Source: Zhihengliuella alba
Lineage (GTDB): Bacteria; Actinomycetota; Actinomycetes; Actinomycetales; Micrococcaceae
Direction: 5' to 3'
Assembly: GCF_039538765.1 (NCBI RefSeq)
Contig: NZ_BAABCJ010000001.1
Location: forward strand, 1,116,001-1,180,000
Length of the DNA: 64,000 nucleotides
In this document: in pieces, positions 15,969 to 25,361 of the stretch
Layout of the letters: each line of letters starts with the position of its first letter
Position numbering within the stretch: position 1 is the first letter of the stretch
Position numbers and translations under genes: made by a program
The notes under the pieces: model-generated
What the model was told of the DNA's origin: nothing
Database searches by the model: none
What the model saw: the letters and a program-made list of their open reading frames with translations, nothing else

Positions 15969-16475
15969 ATGGCTGAGATTCCATCCACTCCGGCCGACGG
16001 CAATGTCCGTGTGGTCTTCGTTCCGACCATCGCTGATCCGACGGCACCGACGGTGACCGAGCTTGGCGCCGGCACCGCTGTCGACCTGTCCTGCTACATC
16101 ACCGGCGGCGGACTGGCCGCGACGGTCGATGAGCAGTCAATCGCCGACGAGCGCCTGTGCTCTGTGCAGGTATTCGAGCAGCCGGGCCGGTCCTCGAACT
16201 CGCTCGAACTCACGTACATCGACAACACGAACTCGCCGAACGCGGCGACGGACAACAAGGCGGTGGACACCCTCGTGCGGGGGACGACCGGCTACGTGGT
16301 GATCCGTCGCGGCATCGCCTACGAGGATGCGTTCGCGGCGTCGCAGAAGGTGCGCGTGTATCCGACCGAGGCTGGCGCATATCGCCCGAACGCGCCCGAG
16401 GCGAACTCGGTCCTGACGGCCACCACGAAGATGTTCGTCACCGGCGAGGTGAAGGACGCGACGGTGGCGATCTAG
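15969..16475 (+). CDS. Major tail protein
   Basis: 168 residues, AAGGAGG before ATG. Beta-rich pattern of actinophage tail tube proteins: VRVVFVPTIADP, the 'VDLSCYITGGGL' strand, then NSLELTYIDNTNS and 'VRGTTGYVVIRRG', ending 'MFVTGEVKDATVAI'. It forms the tail tube and lies directly before the assembly chaperones. Confidence 0.88.
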   Translation: MAEIPSTPADGNVRVVFVPTIADPTAPTVTELGAGTAVDLSCYITGGGLAATVDEQSIADERLCSVQVFEQPGRSSNSLELTYIDNTNSPNAATDNKAVDTLVRGTTGYVVIRRGIAYEDAFAASQKVRVYPTEAGAYRPNAPEANSVLTATTKMFVTGEVKDATVAI

Positions 16476-16490
16476 TAGCCCCTTCTATCT

Positions 16491-16529
16491 CCCGTGAGTG
16501 TCGTGCCGGTGGGGCGCGGCACTCACGGG
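16491..16529 (+). terminator. Hairpin after the major tail gene
   Basis: CCCGTGAGTG (16491-16500) is exactly complementary to 16520-16529 across a GC-rich 19-base loop. No T-run. It may lower transcription after the highly expressed tail tube gene. Confidence 0.5.
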
Positions 16530-16576
16530 GTTCTACCCCCACCAACACCCTGCCCCCAAAGGTTTAGGAGGCCCCT

Positions 16577-17122
16577 GTGGCCCTTTCCGTGAAGCGCGCC
16601 GAGCGTCGTGTGAGTGTCTGCCTGGACGGGTCGCTTGTGGCCCAGTACGAGGCAGTGACCGAGCAGCTCGAGACGAAGCTGAAAGAGAAGCTGATCGACA
16701 ACCGCCTCAACGATCCGGTGGCCGCGTTGCAGCGCGAGCAGCACCGGCTGTTCGAGGCCCAGCGCGAGCAGACCGTCACGTTCGTGGTCCGCGGCCTGCC
16801 CCGCTCCAAGTGGGATGAGTTCGTTGAGGCCCACCCGCCGCGCGAGGGCGTCGAGCTGGACAAAGAGTACGGCTTCAACACGGAGACGATCTTCGACGCG
16901 ATCCTGTCGCACGACGCCCCGGCTTCCATCGCCGAGGTGCTGGACGCGGACGGTGCGCTGCAGGAGTTCAAGCCGGCTGACTGGACCGAGTTCTCCAAGG
17001 ATCTCACCCGGTCTCAGTTCGAGCGGTTTCGTGCCGCGGTGACGAACGTGAATGCGGGTGAGTCGGCAGTCCCTTTTTCGTTGACCGCCTTCAAGGCGAC
17101 GCAGGATTCCGCCGGCAAGTAG
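16577..17122 (+). CDS. Tail assembly chaperone, short form (gpG-like)
   Basis: 181 residues, GTG start with TTAGGAGG upstream. Helical, charged protein with 'FVVRGLPRSKWDEFVEAHPPREG' and 'ETIFDAILSHDAPASI', typical of the phage tail assembly chaperone (minor tail G analogue). It lies between the tail tube and tape measure genes. A slippery heptamer near its 3' end allows production of an extended gpGT form. Confidence 0.88.
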   Translation: MALSVKRAERRVSVCLDGSLVAQYEAVTEQLETKLKEKLIDNRLNDPVAALQREQHRLFEAQREQTVTFVVRGLPRSKWDEFVEAHPPREGVELDKEYGFNTETIFDAILSHDAPASIAEVLDADGALQEFKPADWTEFSKDLTRSQFERFRAAVTNVNAGESAVPFSLTAFKATQDSAGK

Positions 17123-17463
17123 AGGTTGCCCGGCAGTTGGGCATCAGTCACCGGCGTTTCCGGGGCTGGATGCCTGCCGAGGGTGAGTCGGAGTGGTCGG
17201 ACATGGAGCAGGACAAGATGCTCGCCCTGTCCACTTATGAGGCGCTGTTGTGCCCGAAGTGCGGTGGCCCACTAGGCGAGTGCACGGACCCGAAGAATCA
17301 GGGCCGGTACGCCGTCGAACCGCCGACCCGCTGCCATCGGATGACCGCACATATTCGTGAGGTCGATCAGTGGGAGAAGCAGGGGCGCAAGGAGACGGGC
17401 GCGCTCATGCTGCGGTCGCGTCTGCTTACAGATCCGCCGATACCGCGACGGCAATCTTCTTGA
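16577..17463 (+). CDS. Tail assembly chaperone, -1 frameshift product (gpGT-like)
   Basis: At C CCT TTT (17071-17077) a -1 slip moves the ribosome into a frame open from 17062 to the stop at 17461-17463, giving about 295 residues. The extension reads ...FVDRLQGDAGFRRQVEVARQLGI and then 'HRRFRGWMPAEGESEW', and carries CPKCGGPLGEC, possibly a zinc knuckle. The downstream frame has no good start of its own near its beginning, and 'G then GT by -1 frameshift' is the conserved organisation in lambda-like tails. The extension binds the tape measure protein. Confidence 0.82.
17071..17077 (+). promoter_or_regulatory. Slippery heptamer for programmed -1 frameshift
   Basis: CCCTTTT read as C CCT TTT in the zero frame fits X XXY YYZ, and the next base is also T. 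It lies 45 nt before the gpG stop, and the -1 frame is open across it. It is the only such heptamer I see in the overlap of the two frames. Confidence 0.8.
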
Positions 17464-17647
17464 GGTAGCCGACCACCACCAGCAGCAGCCCGGGGACTAC
17501 TCCGCCAAGCACGGTGCCGGCAGTTCCCCCGCTAAACGCCACGAAGATCGCGATCAATACGCAGATTGTGGCCAGCGCACCGCCGATCCCAATTAGGAAA
17601 TCACCGGGCACGGCAACTTTGGCCTTGTTCTCATTCTTGATCGTCAT
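17426..17647 (-). CDS. Small antisense membrane protein within the tail operon
   Basis: 73 residues (MTIKNENKAKVAVPGDF...), minus strand, with two hydrophobic segments (about 17-40, FLIGIGGALATICVLIAIFV, and 48-65, VLGGVVPGLLLVVVGYL) and basic N-terminus and KK after the second helix. It overlaps the 3' end of the frameshift ORF by 38 bp and fills the otherwise gene-free 227-bp gap before the tape measure gene. No Shine-Dalgarno is visible; a TACACT hexamer (17654-17659) six bases upstream could serve a leaderless transcript. No family recognised. Confidence 0.55.
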   Translation of the reverse strand: MTIKNENKAKVAVPGDFLIGIGGALATICVLIAIFVAFSGGTAGTVLGGVVPGLLLVVVGYLKKIAVAVSADL

Positions 17648-17690
17648 GCGCCAAGTGTATGCGCGCTCACCCCAATTAATAGGAGGACCC

Positions 17691-20600
17691 GTGGCTGATC
17701 GCTCCGTGAAGTTGACGCTGGATGCAAAGGTCACGGGTCTGGTCAACGGGCTCAAGACGGGCCAGCGCGCCGTTTCAGATTTTGGCAACCGCCTCGAGAC
17801 GTTCCAGCAGAAGAATGCAGCCTCCCTGGATCGCATCGGCACCGACGCAACGCGCGTCGGCCTTGTCATCGGGGCCGGGTTCGCCGCCGCAGGCAAGGCG
17901 GCCATCGACTGGGAGTCCCAGTGGGCCGGCGTCATGAAGACAGTCGACGCTTCCCCCGCGCAGTATGAGGCACTGGAGCAGGGGCTCCGCGACCTGGCCA
18001 AGACCCTGCCGGCGACGCATGAGGAGATCGCTGGCGTCGCTGAGGCGGCCGGTCAGTTGGGTGTGGCTCGCGAGGATGTCCTCGGTTTCACCGAGACGAT
18101 GATCGACCTCGGGGTGTCAACAAACCTGACCGCCGAGGACGCCGCGACTTCTATCGCGCAGATCTCGAACGTCATGGGCACGATGGAGCGCGAAGGCTCC
18201 GAGGGTGTGGAGCGCTTCGGCGCCACCCTCGTCGAGCTGGGCAACAACGGTGCCAGCACTGAGGCCGACATCCTGAACATGGCGCAAAGGATCGCTGGCG
18301 CTGGTGCGACGGTCGGCGCGACCGAGTCCGACGTTCTCGCCTTGTCGAACACCCTCGCATCGATGGGTGTCCGGGCTGAGCTTGGTGGCGGTGTCGCCAC
18401 CCGCGTGCTGCTGAAGATGCGCACGGCTGTCGACGAGGGCGGCGATTCGCTGCAGACATTCGCGGAGACCGCGGGCGTTTCCGCCGAGGAGTTCGCATCC
18501 AAGTTCCGGTCCTCCCCGATGGAGGCCCTGCAGCTCGTCGCCGGTGGCATCAACAACGTCAACGAAGCCGGCGGCAACGTGACCGCCACGCTCAAGGACA
18601 TGGGCATCAAGGGCACCGAGGAGACTCAGGTCATGCTCGCCCTCGCCAACTCGGGCGACCTGCTCACCGAATCGCTGAAGATGGGCGCTGCCGCCTGGGA
18701 AGAGAACTCGGCTCTGACCGAGGAAGCCCAGAAGCGGTATGAGACGGCTGAGTCGAAGATCAAGATCGCCTGGAACAACATCAAGGACGCCGCAATCACG
18801 GCGGGCGAGGTGATGCTCCCGATGATCGCGGGACTGGCCGACGGTGTGGCCGACTTGGCGCAGTGGTTCGGGAGCCTGCCTGCGCCCGTTCAAACCGCAC
18901 TGGTGCTCCTCGGGGGCATTACCGGCGTGGGTGCGGGTGTAGTCGGTGCGTTCCTGAAGCTCGCGCCGGAAGTCCGCGCCACACGAGACGCCCTCCAAGC
19001 ACTGGCCCCCGCCGGATCGAAGGCCAGCGGAGCCCTGAAGAATGTCGGGAAGGCCGCCGGGTTTGCGGCCGGGCTCGCCGCGTTCGCGGTCATCGGCGGC
19101 AAGATCCAGTCGGCCGGCTACATGAAGGACATCCCCGAGGGAACTGGCCATATTGCCGAAGCGCTGGCGAAGGTCGCGCAGGAGGCCCCGGGGGCAGCAG
19201 AGGCCCTCGACTCGGTCTTCTCGGGCATCAACGGGGAAGGCCTGTCCCCGTCCATCAAGAGCATGAATGACGCCATCGACGTCCTGTTCGGCGACTCGGG
19301 AGTGCAGAAGGCCGAGCGCTGGGCGCAGGGGATCATCACGCCCCTCACGGGAATCAAGGGCTCGGTGTCCATCGCCGAGGACGCCTTCGGGGGTATCGAT
19401 CAGGAGCTTGCCAACTTGGTCAGCTCGGGCAGTGCCGACGCGGCAGCCGATGCCATGGGTTTGGTCGAATCGAAACTCAAGGAGTCCGGGGTTGGCGCCG
19501 AAGAGGCGGCCCGTCTGTTCCCGATGTACGCGGACGCTTTGGCTCGCGTGGAGGCCGAGTCTCCCGCGATGGCCGAGGCTGTGGCTGAGACCGTGGATCC
19601 GATGCAGGAGTCCGCTGACGCTGCACAGGATGCGGCGGACGCGCTCGATGACTACTTCGACGGGCTGGTCGCGACTGGTCAGATAGCCATCTCGGAGAGT
19701 GAAGCGCACATCCGGCTCGCCGAGTCCATCCGCGGTGCCGCGTCGGCCTTGGACGAGAACGGCAAGACGCTCGATATCAACACCGAGAAGGGTGCAGCGA
19801 ATCGGCGTGCCCTCAACGGGATCGCAGATGCCACCCACGGTGTGATGTCTTCCATGCAGGACAGTGGGCGCACGGCCGGCGAGATGGCTGTCGAGGTCCA
19901 GAAGGGCCGTGACGCGTTCATTCAGGCCGCGACTGCTGCCGGTATGGAGGCCGACGAGGCTGCGCGCCTAGCCGACGAGGCGAATCTGATTCCTGCCAAC
20001 GTGTTCACGGAGTACGAGTCGAACGCGGCCGGCGAGATCCAGAAAATCACGGATCTGCACGCATGGATTCAGTCGACCCCGGATAAGAAGATCACCATCA
20101 CGGACGACTCCCCGGTGACGAAGAAGGCGCTGGAGGACCTCGGTTACATCGTGACGACTCTGCCCGATGGTCGGATCGAAGTCTCGGAGACGGGCACGAC
20201 GGCGACCGGCGAGAAAATCGACAAGACAGCCGGGAAGAAGCGCACCGCGAAGATCGACGCGGAAGCGATTACAGGGGCTGCGAACAGTGCTCTCGATTGG
20301 TTGGCTCGCAGCCGCACCGCCACGATCCATACGAACTACACGTCCACGGGCCAGCGTGCTGCCGAGCGGGCGAACTTTGGACAGTCACGTCAGCAGCACG
20401 GCGGGCGGGTCATTCGCAGGTACTCGAACGGTGGCCGACTCCCGGCTACCGGGTTGGGCACCGACAAGATCCTCGGGATGGACGCGAACGGCAACCCGAC
20501 CGCATGGGTTGATGACCGTGAGTGGGTCATCAATCGGCGCATGTCGGACAAGTATCACGACGAGTTGCAGGCCATCAATAACGGCACGTTCCCGCAGCTC

Positions 20601-20843
20601 GCGGGTGGCGGCCTTGTTCCTGCGCCGTCACCGAGCCCTCGAAGTGCGGGGCCGGTCGGCGTGCAGGGTGGCGCTCAAATCGCCGAGCAGGTATCGGCGG
20701 CCGTGTCCGCCGCCATTGCCGCCTCGTTCCCGAGCACCCTCGAGGCGAAGTTCGGCCCAGGTGCAGGCCGCGTTCTAGCCGACCTGGTCAACAGGGAAGT
20801 CAAGAACGCCACATCTGGCCGGCAGTCGATCTACCGCAAATAG
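17691..20843 (+). CDS. Tape measure protein
   Basis: 1050 residues from GTG 17691 (AGGAGG upstream). Longest phage gene here. The N-terminal part has the TIGR01760/PhageMin_Tail signature (ADRSVKLTLDAKVTGL..., FTETMIDLGVSTNLTAEDAATSIAQISNVMG). A hydrophobic region lies near residues 395-430 and again around 510. A long helical part follows, and the C-terminus has Gly/Ser/Pro linkers with HGGRVIRRYSNGG. Length sets the tail length; at roughly 1.5 angstrom per residue this suggests a tail near 150 nm. Confidence 0.93.
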   Translation: MADRSVKLTLDAKVTGLVNGLKTGQRAVSDFGNRLETFQQKNAASLDRIGTDATRVGLVIGAGFAAAGKAAIDWESQWAGVMKTVDASPAQYEALEQGLRDLAKTLPATHEEIAGVAEAAGQLGVAREDVLGFTETMIDLGVSTNLTAEDAATSIAQISNVMGTMEREGSEGVERFGATLVELGNNGASTEADILNMAQRIAGAGATVGATESDVLALSNTLASMGVRAELGGGVATRVLLKMRTAVDEGGDSLQTFAETAGVSAEEFASKFRSSPMEALQLVAGGINNVNEAGGNVTATLKDMGIKGTEETQVMLALANSGDLLTESLKMGAAAWEENSALTEEAQKRYETAESKIKIAWNNIKDAAITAGEVMLPMIAGLADGVADLAQWFGSLPAPVQTALVLLGGITGVGAGVVGAFLKLAPEVRATRDALQALAPAGSKASGALKNVGKAAGFAAGLAAFAVIGGKIQSAGYMKDIPEGTGHIAEALAKVAQEAPGAAEALDSVFSGINGEGLSPSIKSMNDAIDVLFGDSGVQKAERWAQGIITPLTGIKGSVSIAEDAFGGIDQELANLVSSGSADAAADAMGLVESKLKESGVGAEEAARLFPMYADALARVEAESPAMAEAVAETVDPMQESADAAQDAADALDDYFDGLVATGQIAISESEAHIRLAESIRGAASALDENGKTLDINTEKGAANRRALNGIADATHGVMSSMQDSGRTAGEMAVEVQKGRDAFIQAATAAGMEADEAARLADEANLIPANVFTEYESNAAGEIQKITDLHAWIQSTPDKKITITDDSPVTKKALEDLGYIVTTLPDGRIEVSETGTTATGEKIDKTAGKKRTAKIDAEAITGAANSALDWLARSRTATIHTNYTSTGQRAAERANFGQSRQQHGGRVIRRYSNGGRLPATGLGTDKILGMDANGNPTAWVDDREWVINRRMSDKYHDELQAINNGTFPQLAGGGLVPAPSPSPRSAGPVGVQGGAQIAEQVSAAVSAAIAASFPSTLEAKFGPGAGRVLADLVNREVKNATSGRQSIYRK

Positions 20844-20852
20844 GAGGCCCCA

Positions 20853-21680
20853 GTGGCGATGTACCTCGGCACACCCGGCCGCATGATCGAGATCAAGGGG
20901 GCGTCCAGCCTGCGCATCACGCCGGCACCCCGCTTCACCCCGGAGGAATCCGTGGAGGGACGCGTCAGTGGGCAGGTCCGGCCCATCGGCCGGCGAGTCT
21001 GGGACGCGTCCCTCCCGGAAGCGACCACCCCCTCCGAGGTCGCCGTGCTCGCGGGCTTCCTCGACGGGGACTGGGACGTCGGACCCTTCGCGTTTCTGTC
21101 CTCCGAAGCGCTCGTCGTGAACACGCTCACCCCGGAGACGTCCGCGTGCCGCCCCGGCACCTACGTGAAGGGCCCCGGCCTGACACAGGTGACCGAGGGT
21201 GGCCCGCTGACCCTCCCGGGCGGGCGGACCACGCCACGGTCCTGGAACAAGACGAACGATGGCAGCTTGTTCTACGGCGCCAACCCCACGGTTGTCGTCC
21301 CCGGAACCGTCGTCACCGCCTCCGCGTACGTCCGCGGGGCAGGGGCGGCCGCCGGGATCATCTTCTACAACGGGCTCGGCGCCACGATCACATCGACCAT
21401 CTCGGCGGTGACGGCTAGCGCTTCGACCGTTGCTCGATCATTCGTAACCGCCACGGTTCCCGCCGGGGCCGTGTCGGCCCGCGTGCACGCCAACGCCGCA
21501 GCGTCCACGACCGCGGACCCCGTCATCACGTGGACCAGCTCGCTCCTCGAGTATGGCAAGGGGCAGGGCTGCGAGCAGGCCATCCCGTACGGCGACTCGC
21601 GCGACCTGGTGATGGCGGCGAGCGGCACAGCGGGCGGCCGGTTCTCGCGGCCCTCATTCACAATCCAGGAGGTCGGATAA
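20853..21680 (+). CDS. Distal tail / minor tail protein with C-terminal beta-sandwich
   Basis: 275 residues, GTG start, AGGAGG upstream. The N-terminal 100 residues fit a distal tail (Dit-like) protein (IEIKGASSLRITPAPRF...GFLDGDWDVGPFAFLS). The C-terminal 150 residues are Ala/Thr/Gly-rich beta strands of carbohydrate-binding type (VTASAYVRGAGAAAGIIFYNG...). Directly after the tape measure gene, as usual for Dit. Confidence 0.7.
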   Translation: MAMYLGTPGRMIEIKGASSLRITPAPRFTPEESVEGRVSGQVRPIGRRVWDASLPEATTPSEVAVLAGFLDGDWDVGPFAFLSSEALVVNTLTPETSACRPGTYVKGPGLTQVTEGGPLTLPGGRTTPRSWNKTNDGSLFYGANPTVVVPGTVVTASAYVRGAGAAAGIIFYNGLGATITSTISAVTASASTVARSFVTATVPAGAVSARVHANAAASTTADPVITWTSSLLEYGKGQGCEQAIPYGDSRDLVMAASGTAGGRFSRPSFTIQEVG

Positions 21681-23897
21681 ATGCTTCCCGGAAGTCTGGA
21701 CCCGTCGAACGTTCGACAGTTCACGACGAAGATCCTGGTCAATGGAATCGAACGCTCCGGCCAATGGTCGGCATCGGGTGAGATCACGGGGGACCTGCCA
21801 GACGCCGTAGAGGCTGGCAATGGCCTCTCGCAGATCACCGGCGCGATTCAATGGGCGACCGAGCTGTCCGAGGGCGCGCCAACCAACCCGCTGGGAGGTG
21901 GCGAGGGATGGCTCCCAGCGGACGGCGACCGCGTGCAGATCTACGTATCCGACGGCCTTACTAGTTTCCCGCGATTCGAGGGCCGCATAGCGAGCACCAG
22001 CGGCGCCCTCCGCGACGGAACTGCCACCTCGTCCATCATCGATGACCGCGAAAACTTGCAGGTCCCGTTCAACTATCCGCCGGTGATCCGGTCGATGCCG
22101 CCGCTGACTGACGGTGGGGCGTGGCGCCGGGTGTCGACGTCACCGGTGCAGGTCCTCACGGCCGCGGCCGCTACGGCAGGGTACCGGTCGGTGCACCCGC
22201 CCATCGGTACGGTCCTCGTGGACGCACCACTGCAGGGGTCCGCGTGGCCTCTCGCCGGGCGGTGCACGAGTGCCAGCAACATTGCCGTCGACGGCGGGTT
22301 CCCGAACTTCCGCACCACCGCGAGCTTCGGCTGGGGAATGCACGACCTCCGTGCCCGGTACACCCCCCAGTACACGGCGACCGGAGACCAGCCGTTGCAG
22401 CTCATGGTCAGTGTCGGCGCCGATCACACGGCGGCCGCGTCGATCTTCGCCCACTACGGCGCCTCGAGCGTTCGCCTGCGGATCTCCGCCTCACGGGTCG
22501 CCGAGGCGTGGGTGGGTAACACGAACCTGGGCGGCCGCTCGCTCGGCACCGGGGTCCATGCGACCCTCCACGTCTCCGGCACCTCGTACGTCATCAAGAC
22601 GGCGACCGGGACCACCACGCTCACCGGCACCGCCCGGCCCACGACCTCACTCGATTCCATCGAAGTGGTGGCCGCGGTCGGGGCGAACATCGCCGGCGTC
22701 AGTGCGGCGCGCACCTGGACGCTGCCGACGACCTGGACTCCGAACCTCACTCTCGACGTCTCCTATCAGCACATGCCGGTCAACGTCGTCATTAGGGCCA
22801 TCGAATCGACCATGGCGGCGGACACCCTGGACGAGATCTCGCGTGCACTCCTCTTAGCGACTCACTTCGACGAGCTGGGGCGCCTCGTCATTCGGTCATC
22901 GGACCGGCTCGCGACAGGGAGCCCCGTCCAGGATGTCGGGACCGAGCTGGACGTCCTCGACATTGAGTGGGAGACCAACCTCCTCTCGCGCCGCAAGGAC
23001 GTCACGGTTACCGGACTCAGCCATGTGTACGCGAACACGCAGCGCCGCAACGTCGAATTGTGGCGCGGCTCCGGGGACCAGATGGAGGAGGGCGAAAGCC
23101 GGCAGGACTTCGTCAACGTCCCGAACGACGAGGAATGGCTCGTCGAACTCGACGATCTCCCTGCGTTCACCGCCGAGGCCGGCGCCCCGTCCTTCAACAC
23201 GGGCCGGGGTTCGTTCGTCGGCGGGGCCATGAGTTCCGACGGGAACGTGTGGGAGTGGGCGAACGCGGTCCTCACCGTCGTGTTCGAGCGGATCTCCTAC
23301 CGCACGTTCAAGTTCACGCACACAGTCTCCGGCCTCACCACTGGGTGGAAGCTGTCACTGCAGACCGCGGAGAACGCGTCGACCACCCTGTGGCCTAAGT
23401 ATCGGGGCGTGGGCCTGCCGCTGCTCCGCGGCCCAAAGGTCATGTTCGCCGAGGCCAAAACAACAACGGTGGCGGCCGCGACCACGGGCCCCTCGCTTGA
23501 GCATGACGTCAAGCACTGGGCGGGCTGGGAGTCGGGCAACTGGTCCCACCCGGACTACCTGCGCGACTTCATCGCAGCAAGGGTCACGGCACCTGAGCCA
23601 ATGATCCGGCGCATGAGGGTCCGAGCAGACCCCCGCCGCCAGCGAGGCGACATCATCAGAATCCCCTCGCCGAAGTACCTAGGGGTGACGATCACCGCCG
23701 TGATCCTCGGCATCGATGAGGGTCATGCGGACAGTTACACGCAAGACCTAACCGTCCGGGTTATCGCCATAGCCGTGACCGCGATGTCTTACAACGCGTG
23801 GGACGCCGCGGCGACCCCGCTCGCGTATGAGCAGTGGGACGCGCTCACCAGCCAGTCCTACGACAGCTTCACCTCTACGACGGGAGACCCGCAATGA
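21681..23897 (+). CDS. Large minor tail protein (baseplate / Tal-like)
   Basis: 738 residues, starting right after the upstream stop, GGAGG upstream. N-terminal part (VNGIERSGQWSASGEI..., then GDRVQIYVSDGLTSFPRFEGRI) is the pattern of tail proteins that form the baseplate hub. A jelly-roll-like insertion lies at about 140-350, and the C-terminal part returns to hub-like sequence (LLSRRKDVTVTGLSHVY..., RMRVRADPRRQRGDIIRIPS). The last 30 residues repeat 'YxxWDAxTsxsYDSF'. Probably the tail hub and a cell-contact protein. Confidence 0.72.
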   Translation: MLPGSLDPSNVRQFTTKILVNGIERSGQWSASGEITGDLPDAVEAGNGLSQITGAIQWATELSEGAPTNPLGGGEGWLPADGDRVQIYVSDGLTSFPRFEGRIASTSGALRDGTATSSIIDDRENLQVPFNYPPVIRSMPPLTDGGAWRRVSTSPVQVLTAAAATAGYRSVHPPIGTVLVDAPLQGSAWPLAGRCTSASNIAVDGGFPNFRTTASFGWGMHDLRARYTPQYTATGDQPLQLMVSVGADHTAAASIFAHYGASSVRLRISASRVAEAWVGNTNLGGRSLGTGVHATLHVSGTSYVIKTATGTTTLTGTARPTTSLDSIEVVAAVGANIAGVSAARTWTLPTTWTPNLTLDVSYQHMPVNVVIRAIESTMAADTLDEISRALLLATHFDELGRLVIRSSDRLATGSPVQDVGTELDVLDIEWETNLLSRRKDVTVTGLSHVYANTQRRNVELWRGSGDQMEEGESRQDFVNVPNDEEWLVELDDLPAFTAEAGAPSFNTGRGSFVGGAMSSDGNVWEWANAVLTVVFERISYRTFKFTHTVSGLTTGWKLSLQTAENASTTLWPKYRGVGLPLLRGPKVMFAEAKTTTVAAATTGPSLEHDVKHWAGWESGNWSHPDYLRDFIAARVTAPEPMIRRMRVRADPRRQRGDIIRIPSPKYLGVTITAVILGIDEGHADSYTQDLTVRVIAIAVTAMSYNAWDAAATPLAYEQWDALTSQSYDSFTSTTGDPQ

Positions 23898-24451
23898 GCA
23901 CACCAAGCCCCCGCGGATACCCGATGCCCATCGGTGGCGACCCGATCCGGGGAAACACGACGGACAACCTCCGGGTGGACATCGTCGACCTGGCAATGGC
24001 CATCGACACGGACATGACCGCATCAATCTCGATGCTCGAGGACGACATCGCGTTCGTCGAGAAGACCGCGGCGACCGCCCTCATCACCGCTATCGCCCCC
24101 TTCGAGGGGGTGGTCGGCGACAAGGACGGGCGGCCCTCCTGGATCCAGTACGACGGATACGGGATGCCAACCGCGGGTGCGGTCGACGGCCTCTACACGG
24201 CCGGCGTCCCGCACACCACCACAGAAACCGACGATGACGGGCTGCGGCTCGCCGGGAACGGCGGGGAGCCCACATGGCTCTCCGCCGGCCCGGACGGGCG
24301 ACCCGATCTCGTAGCGACCACCGCCATCGCCAACGCCGTCCACTACTACGCCGGACCCACGCCACCGTACGTGTACCCCGGAAACTTCATCCTCTGGGTC
24401 CGCACCACCGGTGACGGGACCCCCATCGACACCCAGATCGGACGGAACTGA
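23894..24451 (+). CDS. Minor tail protein
   Basis: 185 residues, ATGA overlap with the hub gene. N-terminus 'PRGYPMPIGGDPIRGNTTDNLRVDIVDLAMAIDTDM' has the common phage pattern that connects a short coiled segment to a fibre; C-terminal half is Gly/Asp-rich and ends 'YPGNFILWVRTTGDGTPIDTQIG'. Probably a fibre or a tail tip adaptor. Confidence 0.65.
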   Translation: MSTPSPRGYPMPIGGDPIRGNTTDNLRVDIVDLAMAIDTDMTASISMLEDDIAFVEKTAATALITAIAPFEGVVGDKDGRPSWIQYDGYGMPTAGAVDGLYTAGVPHTTTETDDDGLRLAGNGGEPTWLSAGPDGRPDLVATTAIANAVHYYAGPTPPYVYPGNFILWVRTTGDGTPIDTQIGRN

Positions 24452-24452
24452 C

Positions 24453-25358
24453 TTGACTACATGGACATCCATCGGCAGCGAGACGGACGTGATCCAGCGC
24501 TTCGCCGCACAGGACATCCTCTCGGACCGGGGCGGAGCATTGCACAGTCGCGGCAAGGTCGTCATGGCGGAGAACTTCGAGGACGGGTACGGCGGATTCA
24601 ACCCCGTGTTCAATGCGGGCGGCAACCCCGCGTGTGTCCCGTTGTCCATCGTGAATCTGCCCGGCATGGGAAGTGCCCTGCGGATCGGCACGGGCCCTGG
24701 CAGCGGCACCGGGTACGGGCAGCAGGGGAACGCGGCAACCGCAATCGTCCGCCTGAACCGCCCGGAGCGAAGCGGAATCGCCTCGGTGTCGTTCATGTAC
24801 GGGCTCTCCACCGAGTACCACTACCACGCGCCCACCAGCGTCAACGCGCCCGGCGCCTTCCAGATCGGCTTCGGCCTGGACACGCAGGACCCGCAGAACG
24901 CGAATAGGCAGTTCTTCGAACTCCTCGGTCGCCCCACCTTCCCCGGGGCGCCGACACCGTCGGAGGACCGGGCCATCGGTTCACGCTGGCTCCTGCGGAC
25001 GCACCGCAACCCCTCCGGCTCCCCGGCGGCTTCGGCCGTTGCCTCGCTCGGCGGGACGATGATCGGCGAGAACGAGAACAAGACGAATTTGGCGTACGGC
25101 CGGATTACCTTCGAGTACGGGGCGACCCCCCGCTACATCGAGGCGCAGATGGGCTCGCAGGTCCACGACCTCCGCGGGCTCGCCCTGCCCGACATTGTCG
25201 AGCCGCTGCAGTACAGCGACACGGACCCGTGGGCCGACTTCCGTGGCGGCTTCAACCCGCATTTCGGGATTCAGGCGCGCACCGATCAGCCGGATCTCCG
25301 GTCGGCAGCACTGCTGCTAACCAACGTGCTGGTCACCTACGGAGACAAGGAGGCCTAA
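24453..25358 (+). CDS. Minor tail protein with lectin-like domain
   Basis: 301 residues with a TTG start 1 base after the upstream stop; no better start in frame nearby. 'KVVMAENFEDGYGGFNPVF' then a beta-rich body with 'IASVSFMYGLSTEYHYHAP' and 'YGRITFEYGATPRYIEAQM' looks like a concanavalin-type jelly roll. Such proteins in tail tips bind surface sugars, so this is a candidate receptor-binding protein; that is inference. Confidence 0.6.
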   Translation: MTTWTSIGSETDVIQRFAAQDILSDRGGALHSRGKVVMAENFEDGYGGFNPVFNAGGNPACVPLSIVNLPGMGSALRIGTGPGSGTGYGQQGNAATAIVRLNRPERSGIASVSFMYGLSTEYHYHAPTSVNAPGAFQIGFGLDTQDPQNANRQFFELLGRPTFPGAPTPSEDRAIGSRWLLRTHRNPSGSPAASAVASLGGTMIGENENKTNLAYGRITFEYGATPRYIEAQMGSQVHDLRGLALPDIVEPLQYSDTDPWADFRGGFNPHFGIQARTDQPDLRSAALLLTNVLVTYGDKEA

Positions 25359-25361
25359 CCC

